A stretch of DNA of 5,077 nt from Mariprofundaceae bacterium. Its GTDB lineage: Bacteria > Pseudomonadota > Zetaproteobacteria > Mariprofundales > Mariprofundaceae. Made by a program: the position numbers and the translations under genes. Of this stretch, positions 1 through 5,077 are shown piece by piece. Position 1 is the stretch's first letter, and the number at the start of each line of letters is the position of its first letter. The notes beneath the pieces are model-generated. The model was not told the origin of the DNA. It saw nothing but the letters and a program-made list of their open reading frames with translations, and made no database searches. Where the stretch lies: NCBI GenBank assembly GCA_030950975.1, contig JAUZQL010000050.1, forward strand, positions 1 through 5,077, given 5' to 3'.

Positions 1-1091
1 TACAAAATAGTGCTTTGTCAGATATCTACAGCAGTTTTTTGCATACCCATGTCGAAATACGCTTTGGTCATTTACAAATCGCCAAGCCGCTTATCTTATG
101 GGTCAACGATGGTTTGATGGCTATTTTCTTTTTTCTTATTGGTTTAGAAGTGAAAAGAGAAATCATGGAAGGGCATTTGTCATCGATGAAACAAATTGCA
201 TTACCGGGTATCGCAGCCTTGGGTGGTATGATGATTCCAGCCTTGCTTTTCATTGCTTTTAATCAAGGTGATAGTTTTGCTATCAAAGGTTGGGCGATAC
301 CGACTGCAACGGATATTGCCTTTGCTTTGGGTGTCTTATCCTTGCTTGGCAAGCGTGTACCCGTGTCATTGAAAATATTTTTAATGGCGTTGGCAATTAT
401 TGATGATTTGGGTGCCATCGTTGTGATTGCTTTATTTTACACCAGTGAATTATCGACATTATCTGTGCTGATTGCGTCGCTTTCCATTGCTGTATTGTGG
501 GTGATGAACCGATGCCATGTGATGAAACAAGCGGCTTATATTTTAGTGGGCATCATCCTTTGGGTCAGCGTGTTGAAATCAGGTGTCCATGCGACGCTTG
601 CAGGCGTTGTACTTGCTTTTATGATTCCTCTAAATTCAGTCGACAAGCATGGTCAACACTTTTCCATGAGTAAAAATATGGAACATGATTTACATGCTTG
701 GGTGACATTTATGATTTTACCGCTGTTTGCTTTTGTGAATGCAGGCATTGATTTAAGAGGTATTTCAATGAATGCGATGTTGAGTCCTGTACCCTTAGGC
801 ATCATGTTCGGTTTGTTTTTAGGCAAACAAGCTGGTGTCTTCGGATTTAGTTGCTTAGCCATCAAAATGGGTCTAGCAAGTTTACCACAAGGCTGTAACT
901 GGAAGCAGTTATATGGGGTTTCTGTGCTTACAGGGATTGGCTTCACCATGAGTTTGTTTGTTGATTCTTTGGCGTATCATGATACTGAAATTTATCATTA
1001 CACAGATAAACTGGCTATTTTATTGGGCTCACTTTTATCCGCTGTGATGGGTTATTTTTTACTGCGAAAAGGTAAATTTACCGCTCAATAA
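1..1091 (+). CDS. nhaA: Na+/H+ antiporter NhaA, 5'-truncated by the window edge
   Basis: Inner-membrane antiporter that exports Na+ (or Li+) in exchange for protons, for pH and sodium homeostasis. The reading frame is open to the left edge: codons before the TTG at 15 read Q-N-S-A, which match the family just after its first helix, so about 30 N-terminal residues are missing and the TTG is not the start. Counting from that TTG as residue 1, hallmark residues are present: D100 in ATDIAFALG (E. coli D133), the DD pair 130-131 in AIIDDLGAI (D163/D164, the ion-binding site), K271 in LGKQAG (K300), E45 and E49 in GLEVKRE (E78/E82, pH sensing), H192 in SGVHATLAG (H225) and E223 (E252). Many hydrophobic helices run to the C-terminus, which ends at the usual place. 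The equivalences come from recalled E. coli NhaA. The gene is convergent with the minus-strand cluster and shows no functional link to it. Confidence 0.97.
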   Translation, partial: QNSALSDIYSSFLHTHVEIRFGHLQIAKPLILWVNDGLMAIFFFLIGLEVKREIMEGHLSSMKQIALPGIAALGGMMIPALLFIAFNQGDSFAIKGWAIPTATDIAFALGVLSLLGKRVPVSLKIFLMALAIIDDLGAIVVIALFYTSELSTLSVLIASLSIAVLWVMNRCHVMKQAAYILVGIILWVSVLKSGVHATLAGVVLAFMIPLNSVDKHGQHFSMSKNMEHDLHAWVTFMILPLFAFVNAGIDLRGISMNAMLSPVPLGIMFGLFLGKQAGVFGFSCLAIKMGLASLPQGCNWKQLYGVSVLTGIGFTMSLFVDSLAYHDTEIYHYTDKLAILLGSLLSAVMGYFLLRKGKFTAQ

Positions 1092-1139
1092 AAATAATAT
1101 CATGAACTGAATATGATTTGGATTGTCACTGCCACCGTC

Positions 1140-1164
1140 ACCCTCGAGTGCTTATATCGAGGGT
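1140..1164 (+). terminator. Hairpin downstream of nhaA, possible weak terminator
   Basis: ACCCTCGA (1140-1147) and TCGAGGGT (1157-1164) are perfect 8-base inverted arms around a 9-base loop, about 50 bases after the nhaA stop codon. The following bases, CTATTG, are not a U-tract, so this is not a canonical intrinsic terminator. It could help stop nhaA transcription or protect the 3' end of the mRNA. The hairpin is seen directly; its function is inferred from position. Confidence 0.35.
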
Positions 1165-1170
1165 CTATTG

Positions 1171-1203
1171 AAAAAAAGATGCCCGATAAAAGAACTCGGG
1201 CAT
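1171..1203 (-). terminator. Rho-independent terminator of the minus-strand genes
   Basis: Read on the minus strand, ATGCCCGA (1203-1196), a 9-base loop and TCGGGCAT (1186-1179) form a perfect GC-rich 8-bp stem. After one C comes a run of seven T (1177-1171). This is the classic intrinsic terminator layout. It begins 38 bases past the helicase stop codon and is the only such structure found on the minus strand in this window, so it probably ends the whole cluster. Confidence 0.87.
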
Positions 1204-1241
1204 GATGATACTTTCACATATGAGCAATATTCAAACACATC

Positions 1242-2486
1242 TTATTTTCGTTTCTTATGCTTTTTTTTCTTCTTATCGTCATCAGAATCTAACACCAAAG
1301 AACGTAAATCATGAGCGACATCCTTCGCAGGTTTCACAACTTCAGCATAACCTTTGCGATTCATCTTGATGATTTCAATCGGCTTTTGGATAAAGGCTTG
1401 AATGTTATCTAATAATTCCTTTTCATCAGGGCTACAAAATGCAATCGCTTCACCCTTATTCATGCCACGCCCTGTGCGTCCAATCCGATGCACATAATTT
1501 TCCTCTTTTTCAGGTAAATCATAGTTGATAACATAGTGCACGTCAGGAATATCAATGCCGCGTGAGCTTACATCGGTTGCCACCAGTACACGGCAATCAC
1601 CTGAACGAAAGGCTTGCATGGCTTGATGTCGTTCGTGTTGATCTTTATCCGAATGAATACTCATAATACTTTCCAAACCGACACGTTGCATGGCTTTCAC
1701 GACCCGTTCAGCCCGTACTTTGGTGCGCACAAAAACAATGATTTTATTTTCAGGATGTTCACGTAAAAAATGCTCTAAAAAGAAACGTTTATCATCCAAT
1801 TCTACAAACATCACAAAATGAGAAATATTTTTAGAAATACGGTCTTTGGGTGATACTTGAATCCGAATCGCTTCACTTTTCACTTGTGAATACGCTAGTT
1901 TTTTAATCTCATCATTGATGGTAGCCGAAAAGAATAAGGTTTGATGCGCACGTTTGAGCATGATTTTAATGTATTTTATATCTTCAATAAAACCCAAATC
2001 TAGCATGTGATCAGCTTCATCTAAAACAAGCGTGGTTACGTTTTTTACATCAATAATATCTTGGTTAATTAAATCAAACATGCGACCGGGTGTGGTAATC
2101 AATACATCAATACCGCTTTGAATTTTGGCAATTTGTTGTTCTTGTTCAATGCCACCATACAAGGTAAAAATCTTCACTTTGGTGTGATTAGCGAGTGTTT
2201 TAAAGACATCCCCAATTTGCATGGCTAATTCACGTGTGGGAACCATGACAATACATTTGATGCCATAAGAGCGTTTACTCGTCTTAAAACGATGGATTCT
2301 ATCAATCACAGGAATCGCAAATGCGGCTGTTTTCCCTGTACCTGTTTGGGCAATCGCCAAGACATCTTCACCATTTAGAATCGATGGAATTGTCTTGAAT
2401 TGAATATCAGTGGGACGTTTAAAGCCCATTTGACGTAGATTCTTTTTAAGATCTGCGGAAATATAATATTTATCAAATTTCATCAT
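1242..2486 (-). CDS. DEAD-box ATP-dependent RNA helicase, RhlE-type
   Basis: Cytoplasmic ATP-dependent RNA helicase, likely acting in ribosome assembly, RNA decay or cold adaptation as other members do. All core motifs are intact over two RecA-like domains: Q motif GFKRPTDIQ (21-29), Walker A AQTGTGKT (46-53), PTRELA (83-88), GG (111-112), TPGR (132-135), DEAD (156-159), SAT (187-189), motif IV around VFVRTK (251-256), ATDVSSRGID (303-312) and HRIGRTGR (333-340). The 414-residue protein ends in a short acidic-then-basic tail (SDDDKKKKKHKKRK), typical of RNA-anchoring tails. Two ATG codons are adjacent. The AGAAGG ribosome-binding site is only 3 bases from the first but 6 from the second (2483), so the true start may be 2483 (413 residues). 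The closest resemblance I recall is to RhlE/CsdA-like helicases, including Bacteroidetes ones; the exact subfamily is uncertain. It follows the small ORF and the kinase gene on the same strand and is followed by a strong terminator. Confidence 0.96.
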   Translation of the reverse strand: MMKFDKYYISADLKKNLRQMGFKRPTDIQFKTIPSILNGEDVLAIAQTGTGKTAAFAIPVIDRIHRFKTSKRSYGIKCIVMVPTRELAMQIGDVFKTLANHTKVKIFTLYGGIEQEQQIAKIQSGIDVLITTPGRMFDLINQDIIDVKNVTTLVLDEADHMLDLGFIEDIKYIKIMLKRAHQTLFFSATINDEIKKLAYSQVKSEAIRIQVSPKDRISKNISHFVMFVELDDKRFFLEHFLREHPENKIIVFVRTKVRAERVVKAMQRVGLESIMSIHSDKDQHERHQAMQAFRSGDCRVLVATDVSSRGIDIPDVHYVINYDLPEKEENYVHRIGRTGRGMNKGEAIAFCSPDEKELLDNIQAFIQKPIEIIKMNRKGYAEVVKPAKDVAHDLRSLVLDSDDDKKKKKHKKRK

Positions 2487-2599
2487 TAACCTTCTTTACA
2501 AATAACGGGAGTGATTTCAAGTGCTTGTTCGCCATTGCTGAAACTTTTTTGCCAAATATCAGGTTCATCATCCGTGCTTAAACCTTTGGTCAACTGCAT
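2486..2599 (-). CDS. Possible 37-residue small protein or leader ORF before the helicase
   Basis: A 37-codon ATG-started frame fills most of the gap between kinase and helicase. Its TAA shares one base with the first helicase ATG (TAATG), the arrangement used for translational coupling. The peptide begins MQLTKGLSTDDEPDIWQ and ends EITPVICKEG; it is acidic, soluble-looking, with a single Cys and no membrane segment. Codon choice resembles that of the neighbours. Against it: no clear ribosome-binding site precedes its ATG, an in-frame TAA lies two codons upstream, and if the promoter candidate at 2602-2628 is used, transcription would start at or just inside the ATG. I recognise no family. It could be a real small protein, a leader peptide controlling the helicase, a gene remnant, or chance. 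Confidence 0.35.
   Translation of the reverse strand: MQLTKGLSTDDEPDIWQKSFSNGEQALEITPVICKEG
2490..2495 (-). promoter_or_regulatory. Ribosome-binding site of the helicase gene
   Basis: AGAAGG on the minus strand lies 3 bases before the ATG at 2486 and 6 bases before the ATG at 2483. The second spacing is nearer the usual range, which favours the second ATG. The site lies inside the last codons of the small ORF, so translation of that ORF could influence helicase initiation. Confidence 0.6.
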
Positions 2600-2601
2600 G
2601 G

Positions 2602-2628
2602 ATTATTGTTGATTTAAGTGCCATTCAA
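2602..2628 (-). promoter_or_regulatory. Weak sigma70-like promoter candidate for the helicase
   Basis: On the minus strand TTGAAT (2628-2623, 4 of 6 matches to TTGACA) is followed after 15 bases by AATAAT (2607-2602, 5 of 6 to TATAAT). The spacer is shorter than the usual 16-18. It would place the transcript start near 2597-2599 and give the helicase mRNA a leader of about 110 bases. AT-rich DNA yields such matches by chance, so this is only a candidate. Confidence 0.28.
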
Positions 2629-2651
2629 GGCTTCTAAGAAAATTCTACGCA

Positions 2652-3785
2652 CTAATCAAGTTCAGGAAACTCGATGGCGACATGTAAACCACCTTGCACT
2701 CTATTTTTTAAGGTTAGTTTACCACCATCACGCATCAATGTTTCTTTTACAATAGCTAGCCCTAATCCATGCCCACTACTTGTACTCCGCACACTATCCA
2801 CCCTATAAAAACGTTCACATAAATGCGGTAAATCTTTTTCAGGCACACCCAAACCCTCATCTTCAATCACCAATACCGATTCATTGATCGTGCAATAAAT
2901 ATGACTATCCGCTTTCGTATAATGAATGGCATTGGCAGCAATATTTAACATGATTCGGTGCACATCATTGCCTTGCATGCCGACATGACATGATTCAGGA
3001 AGTTCCATTAAAAGGGTTAAGCCTTTGGCTTTCAAATCTTGTTCCAAGCCTTGCCAAACTTGTTGGCAAATCACTGCGGCATCACATGTTTCGCCATCGC
3101 TCGAAGCATATTCAATTTCTTCAACCGATAAGAGACTATTCAGAAGTTCATTCACATGTTTCGCTTCTTGGGCAATCACAGCAGCAGACTCTTTGCAAAT
3201 AGCTTCATCATCATAAAATGATTCGATGCTACGCGCATAACCGAGCAAGGATGTCAGGGGTGTTTTAAGGTCATGCATTAAATTGGCAGTAAAGGCTTTG
3301 CGTTGTTCTTGAAGTTGATGTTGTTGGGTGACATCAATACACAATAAAACACTTTGATTGCCACCTAAATTTGACAAACGCGGTAAATAAACACGGTCTT
3401 TGATAAATAATTTAGGTAAATCAGAAGTTTTGGGCAATGCTTGAATGCCTTTATAAAAGTGTTCAAGCCAATCTGAATCACGATAAAGCATGACCATTGG
3501 CTGTGGAAATGTTAGTTGCGGTAAAATATTAAATACCGATTTAGCACGTTGATTTAAGGACATCACCATGCCCTGATGATCAAGGCGAAAGACTATTTCT
3601 TGAATGGCATCCATCACATGATCCAAGTGTTGGATACGAATATTCAATTGTTGGTGTAATTGTTTTATCTCATCTTGAGCTTGGCGAACACGTTCTTTTT
3701 CATGGCTTAAATCGTGTTGCAACCATTGGGAATGAATCCACCATGCTAACCACAAAAACAGGCTTATTCCCCATGTAAACGTCAT
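2652..3785 (-). CDS. phoR: Membrane-tethered PAS sensor histidine kinase, PhoR-type
   Basis: Sensor kinase that would autophosphorylate on His and pass the phosphate to the regulator encoded just upstream. Order in the 377 residues: one Trp-rich hydrophobic segment (about 5-22); a charged, probably coiled-coil linker (24-55); a PAS-like domain (about 56-155, with FRLDHQGMVMSLNQRA at its start); a dimerisation/phosphoacceptor domain with H171 in MHDLKTPLTSLLGY; and an HATPase domain with N box (N281 and N285 in NIAANAIHYT), G1 box DEGLGV (309-314), F box ERFYRVD and G2 box SGHGLGLAIVK (337-347). There is no periplasmic sensor domain, as in PhoR, so input probably comes through the PAS domain or partner proteins. 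The H box has Met-His-Asp where Ser-His-Glu is commoner, a tolerated variant. The ATG overlaps the regulator stop as ATGA, with only a weak upstream ribosome site, indicating translational coupling. The PhoR name rests on architecture and on the PhoB-like partner; no phosphate-transport genes are in view. Confidence 0.9.
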   Translation of the reverse strand: MTFTWGISLFLWLAWWIHSQWLQHDLSHEKERVRQAQDEIKQLHQQLNIRIQHLDHVMDAIQEIVFRLDHQGMVMSLNQRAKSVFNILPQLTFPQPMVMLYRDSDWLEHFYKGIQALPKTSDLPKLFIKDRVYLPRLSNLGGNQSVLLCIDVTQQHQLQEQRKAFTANLMHDLKTPLTSLLGYARSIESFYDDEAICKESAAVIAQEAKHVNELLNSLLSVEEIEYASSDGETCDAAVICQQVWQGLEQDLKAKGLTLLMELPESCHVGMQGNDVHRIMLNIAANAIHYTKADSHIYCTINESVLVIEDEGLGVPEKDLPHLCERFYRVDSVRSTSSGHGLGLAIVKETLMRDGGKLTLKNRVQGGLHVAIEFPELD

Positions 3786-4486
3786 GACTTTCTTTTATCA
3801 TCAAAACGGTAACCTGAACCACGTACGGTTACAATACAGTCACCTAAACCATATTTATCAAGGGTTTTGCGTAGGCGTTTGATGGTCACATCCACGGTTC
3901 GTTCTTCAACAAATGAATTGATACCCCAAACATGATCCAATAAATATTGACGACTTCTCACTTTTCCCGTCTTTTTCATCAAGCGTTGCAATAATTTAAA
4001 TTCCAAAGGACGAAGATGAAGGCGTTCTCCTTGAACACGCGCTTCTTGTGCATCTTCATCGACATCAATAATGGATTGATTGGCTTCAAGGTGTTGATGG
4101 TTGGAACGACGCAGCAAGGCTTTCACACGTGCTAAAAGTTCATCGGGTTCAAAAGGTTTTGGAAGATAATCATCCGCCCCTTCATTCAGCCCTCGAATAC
4201 GTTCTTCTGTTTGAGCCAATGCTGTTACCATGATGACGGGGATCTTTTTTAATGATTTTTGCTTGCGTAGCCAACGCAAAAGATCCAAGCCACGAAGACT
4301 GGGAATCATGCGATCAAGTAACAAGAGTCGGTAATGATTTTGTTCTAAAAGTTGACATGCTTGACGACCATCCCCACACAAGGCTGTCGAAAAGCCAGCC
4401 CGTTGCAGGTGAATTTCCATTAAACGTGCAATGGGCGCTTCATCTTCAACAATAAGAATATCCACTTTTTTGAGCTTTTTTTTCAT
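3782..4486 (-). CDS. phoB: PhoB/OmpR-family winged-helix response regulator
   Basis: Cytoplasmic DNA-binding response regulator, partner of the adjacent kinase. Receiver domain about 8-125: acidic pocket E14-D15 in VEDEAP, phosphoacceptor D58 in LLLLDRMIP, switch T88 in MVTAL, K110 in LPKPF. A short linker leads to the OmpR/PhoB winged helix (about 138-228), with VWGINSFVEERTVDVTIKRL (recognition-helix region) and VRGSGYRF (wing). These stretches are very close to E. coli PhoB ([28 protein letters not shown]), and length (234) and gene order regulator-kinase also match, so phosphate-starvation control is the leading guess. The regulon is unproven: no pst or phoU gene is visible and no Pho box was seen upstream of the operon. 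The start ATG directly abuts the stop of the preceding gene (TAAATG), with a good ribosome site 5 bases upstream. Codons 2-4 lie in a run of eight A. Confidence 0.95.
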   Translation of the reverse strand: MKKKLKKVDILIVEDEAPIARLMEIHLQRAGFSTALCGDGRQACQLLEQNHYRLLLLDRMIPSLRGLDLLRWLRKQKSLKKIPVIMVTALAQTEERIRGLNEGADDYLPKPFEPDELLARVKALLRRSNHQHLEANQSIIDVDEDAQEARVQGERLHLRPLEFKLLQRLMKKTGKVRSRQYLLDHVWGINSFVEERTVDVTIKRLRKTLDKYGLGDCIVTVRGSGYRFDDKRKS

Positions 4487-5017
4487 TTATACCTTCCGTC
4501 CTAATGCATATTGATGAATATGGGCATATTCGGTTTCCATTTTAAGGGCTTGATCGCTAAGTAAACGAAACATGAATTGCATCAAGTGTTGCGCAAGTTT
4601 TGGATCTTCCAAGCCAATTAAATCAAAATAACTACGCTCTAAAGTAAGGACAGTCAGTTGGCTTTCCGCTTGAACGGTAGCGGAATGGGTTCGTTTATCA
4701 TCCAAAAATGAGAATAAACCAAATACACTGCCTGAACCTAAGCGACCATAATGATGACCACTCGCATCAGCAACATTGACATGACCATCTAAAATTAAAT
4801 ACATTTTGCCCGATGTTTCCGTAGCTGCACTATAAATCGTATCGTGGATATAAAAACGTTCTTCTTTCATGCTGCTAAATAACATCATCGCATGCTCTTG
4901 ATTCATATCTTTGACCATAGGTAACGCTTTAAACGCATAGAATTGGCTATTGGATTGAATCAACGCATTATATAAAATACTTTTGGATGATGCTTGTGAT
5001 ACGTGTTCTACATTCAT
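4487..5017 (-). CDS. Cyclic-nucleotide-binding-fold protein without DNA-binding domain
   Basis: A 176-residue soluble protein made of one Crp/cNMP-binding-type beta barrel with flanking helices. The barrel spans roughly residues 46-135, with KMYLILDGHVNVAD (71-84) and the cassette region GSVFGLFSFLDDKRTHSATV (96-115). A C-terminal helix follows (about 138-165). There is no winged helix-turn-helix after it, so unlike Crp/Fnr it cannot bind DNA by itself. In the phosphate-binding cassette, the usual Glu after FG is Leu (L101). Ten residues on, where Crp has the Arg of R-S-A, there is His (H111-S-A-T). Loss of both contacts argues against normal cAMP/cGMP binding. It leads the operon and abuts the regulator gene, so I infer a regulatory or sensory partner of the two-component pair; this is unproven. 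The start at 5017 has a GGAGAG site 6 bases upstream. The fold assignment is firm; the specific role is unknown. Confidence 0.88.
   Translation of the reverse strand: MNVEHVSQASSKSILYNALIQSNSQFYAFKALPMVKDMNQEHAMMLFSSMKEERFYIHDTIYSAATETSGKMYLILDGHVNVADASGHHYGRLGSGSVFGLFSFLDDKRTHSATVQAESQLTVLTLERSYFDLIGLEDPKLAQHLMQFMFRLLSDQALKMETEYAHIHQYALGRKV
4492..4497 (-). promoter_or_regulatory. Ribosome-binding site of the response-regulator gene
   Basis: GGAAGG on the minus strand lies 5 bases before the ATG at 4486 and inside the last codons (R-K-V) of the preceding gene. It supports this ATG as the start and shows that ribosomes finishing the upstream gene pass directly over the initiation site. Confidence 0.7.
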
Positions 5018-5023
5018 TTTTTA

Positions 5024-5029
5024 CTCTCC
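5024..5029 (-). promoter_or_regulatory. Ribosome-binding site of the Crp-fold gene
   Basis: GGAGAG on the minus strand lies 6 bases before the ATG at 5017. It is the best-placed initiation signal in the leader and selects this ATG over the nearby in-gene ATG codons. Confidence 0.7.
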
Positions 5030-5039
5030 ATTGAGTGGG

Positions 5040-5067
5040 TATATACACCAATAGGGCATCAACTAAA
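5040..5067 (-). promoter_or_regulatory. Weak promoter candidate for the three-gene operon
   Basis: On the minus strand TTTAGT (5067-5062) is followed after 16 bases by TATATA (5045-5040, 4 of 6 to TATAAT). Both boxes are poor. Only 60 bases upstream of the gene are visible, so the true promoter could lie beyond the window. No CTGTCAT-type Pho box repeats are seen in these 60 bases. Confidence 0.22.
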
Positions 5068-5077
5068 TATATGTATT

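Noticed and set aside
15..17. TTG as the start codon of nhaA
   Set aside because: The frame is open to the window edge and the preceding codons (Q-N-S-A) match the family, so this is an internal Leu codon of a gene cut by the edge.
653..949. Minus-strand 98-codon ORF inside nhaA
   Set aside because: Antisense to a conserved antiporter region, with no recognisable motif.
1123..1314. Plus-strand 63-codon ORF across the terminator region
   Set aside because: It runs through both hairpins and antisense to the helicase tail; its Phe-rich end is the complement of the Lys-rich tail. No ribosome site or family resemblance.
2600..2651. Terminator between kinase and helicase
   Set aside because: Only a 3-bp GCC/GGC stem is found, with no following U-tract.
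2990..3216. Two overlapping plus-strand ORFs inside the kinase gene
   Set aside because: Antisense to the conserved HisKA/HATPase coding region; composition is that of a complementary-strand shadow.
4252..4455. Plus-strand 67-codon ORF inside the response-regulator gene
   Set aside because: Antisense to the conserved receiver domain, with no domain or initiation signal of its own.
5018..5077. Pho box upstream of the operon
   Set aside because: No CTGTCAT-like direct repeats are seen on either strand in the 60 visible bases, although the promoter may extend beyond the window.

Overview
The window holds four complete protein genes, one 5'-truncated gene and one possible very small gene. Base composition is AT-leaning (roughly 40-45% GC by eye). 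The gene families (NhaA antiporter, PhoB/PhoR-type two-component pair, Crp-fold domain protein, RhlE-type DEAD-box helicase) suggest the chromosome of a Gram-negative, probably proteobacterial, organism. I cannot name the genus. No tRNA, rRNA, CRISPR array, insertion sequence or phage gene is visible, and no stretch longer than about 170 bases lacks a gene.

Left part (1-1091, + strand): the 3' portion of an NhaA-type Na+/H+ antiporter gene; its first ~30 codons lie outside the window. It converges on everything else. The 150-base gap after it (1092-1241) holds two hairpins. One is a textbook intrinsic terminator for the minus-strand genes. The other is a hairpin without a U-tract that may serve nhaA.

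Rest (1242-5017, all minus strand, read right to left): a small cyclic-nucleotide-binding-fold protein without a DNA-binding domain; a PhoB-type response regulator; a PhoR-type PAS histidine kinase; a 37-codon small ORF; and an RhlE-type DEAD-box RNA helicase. The first three are tightly packed: the stop and start codons abut as TAAATG between the first two, and overlap as ATGA between regulator and kinase. They almost certainly form one translationally coupled operon. The helicase follows 165 bases after the kinase. No terminator lies between them, so it could be read through from the operon, but a weak promoter candidate in the gap could also serve it separately.

Functional picture: a membrane-tethered kinase with a cytoplasmic PAS domain phosphorylates a winged-helix regulator. 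The leading gene encodes a Crp-fold module whose phosphate-binding cassette has lost both usual nucleotide-contact residues, so it may be a non-canonical partner or sensor for the pair. This three-gene unit is the most unusual element here. The antiporter and the helicase look like ordinary housekeeping or stress genes.
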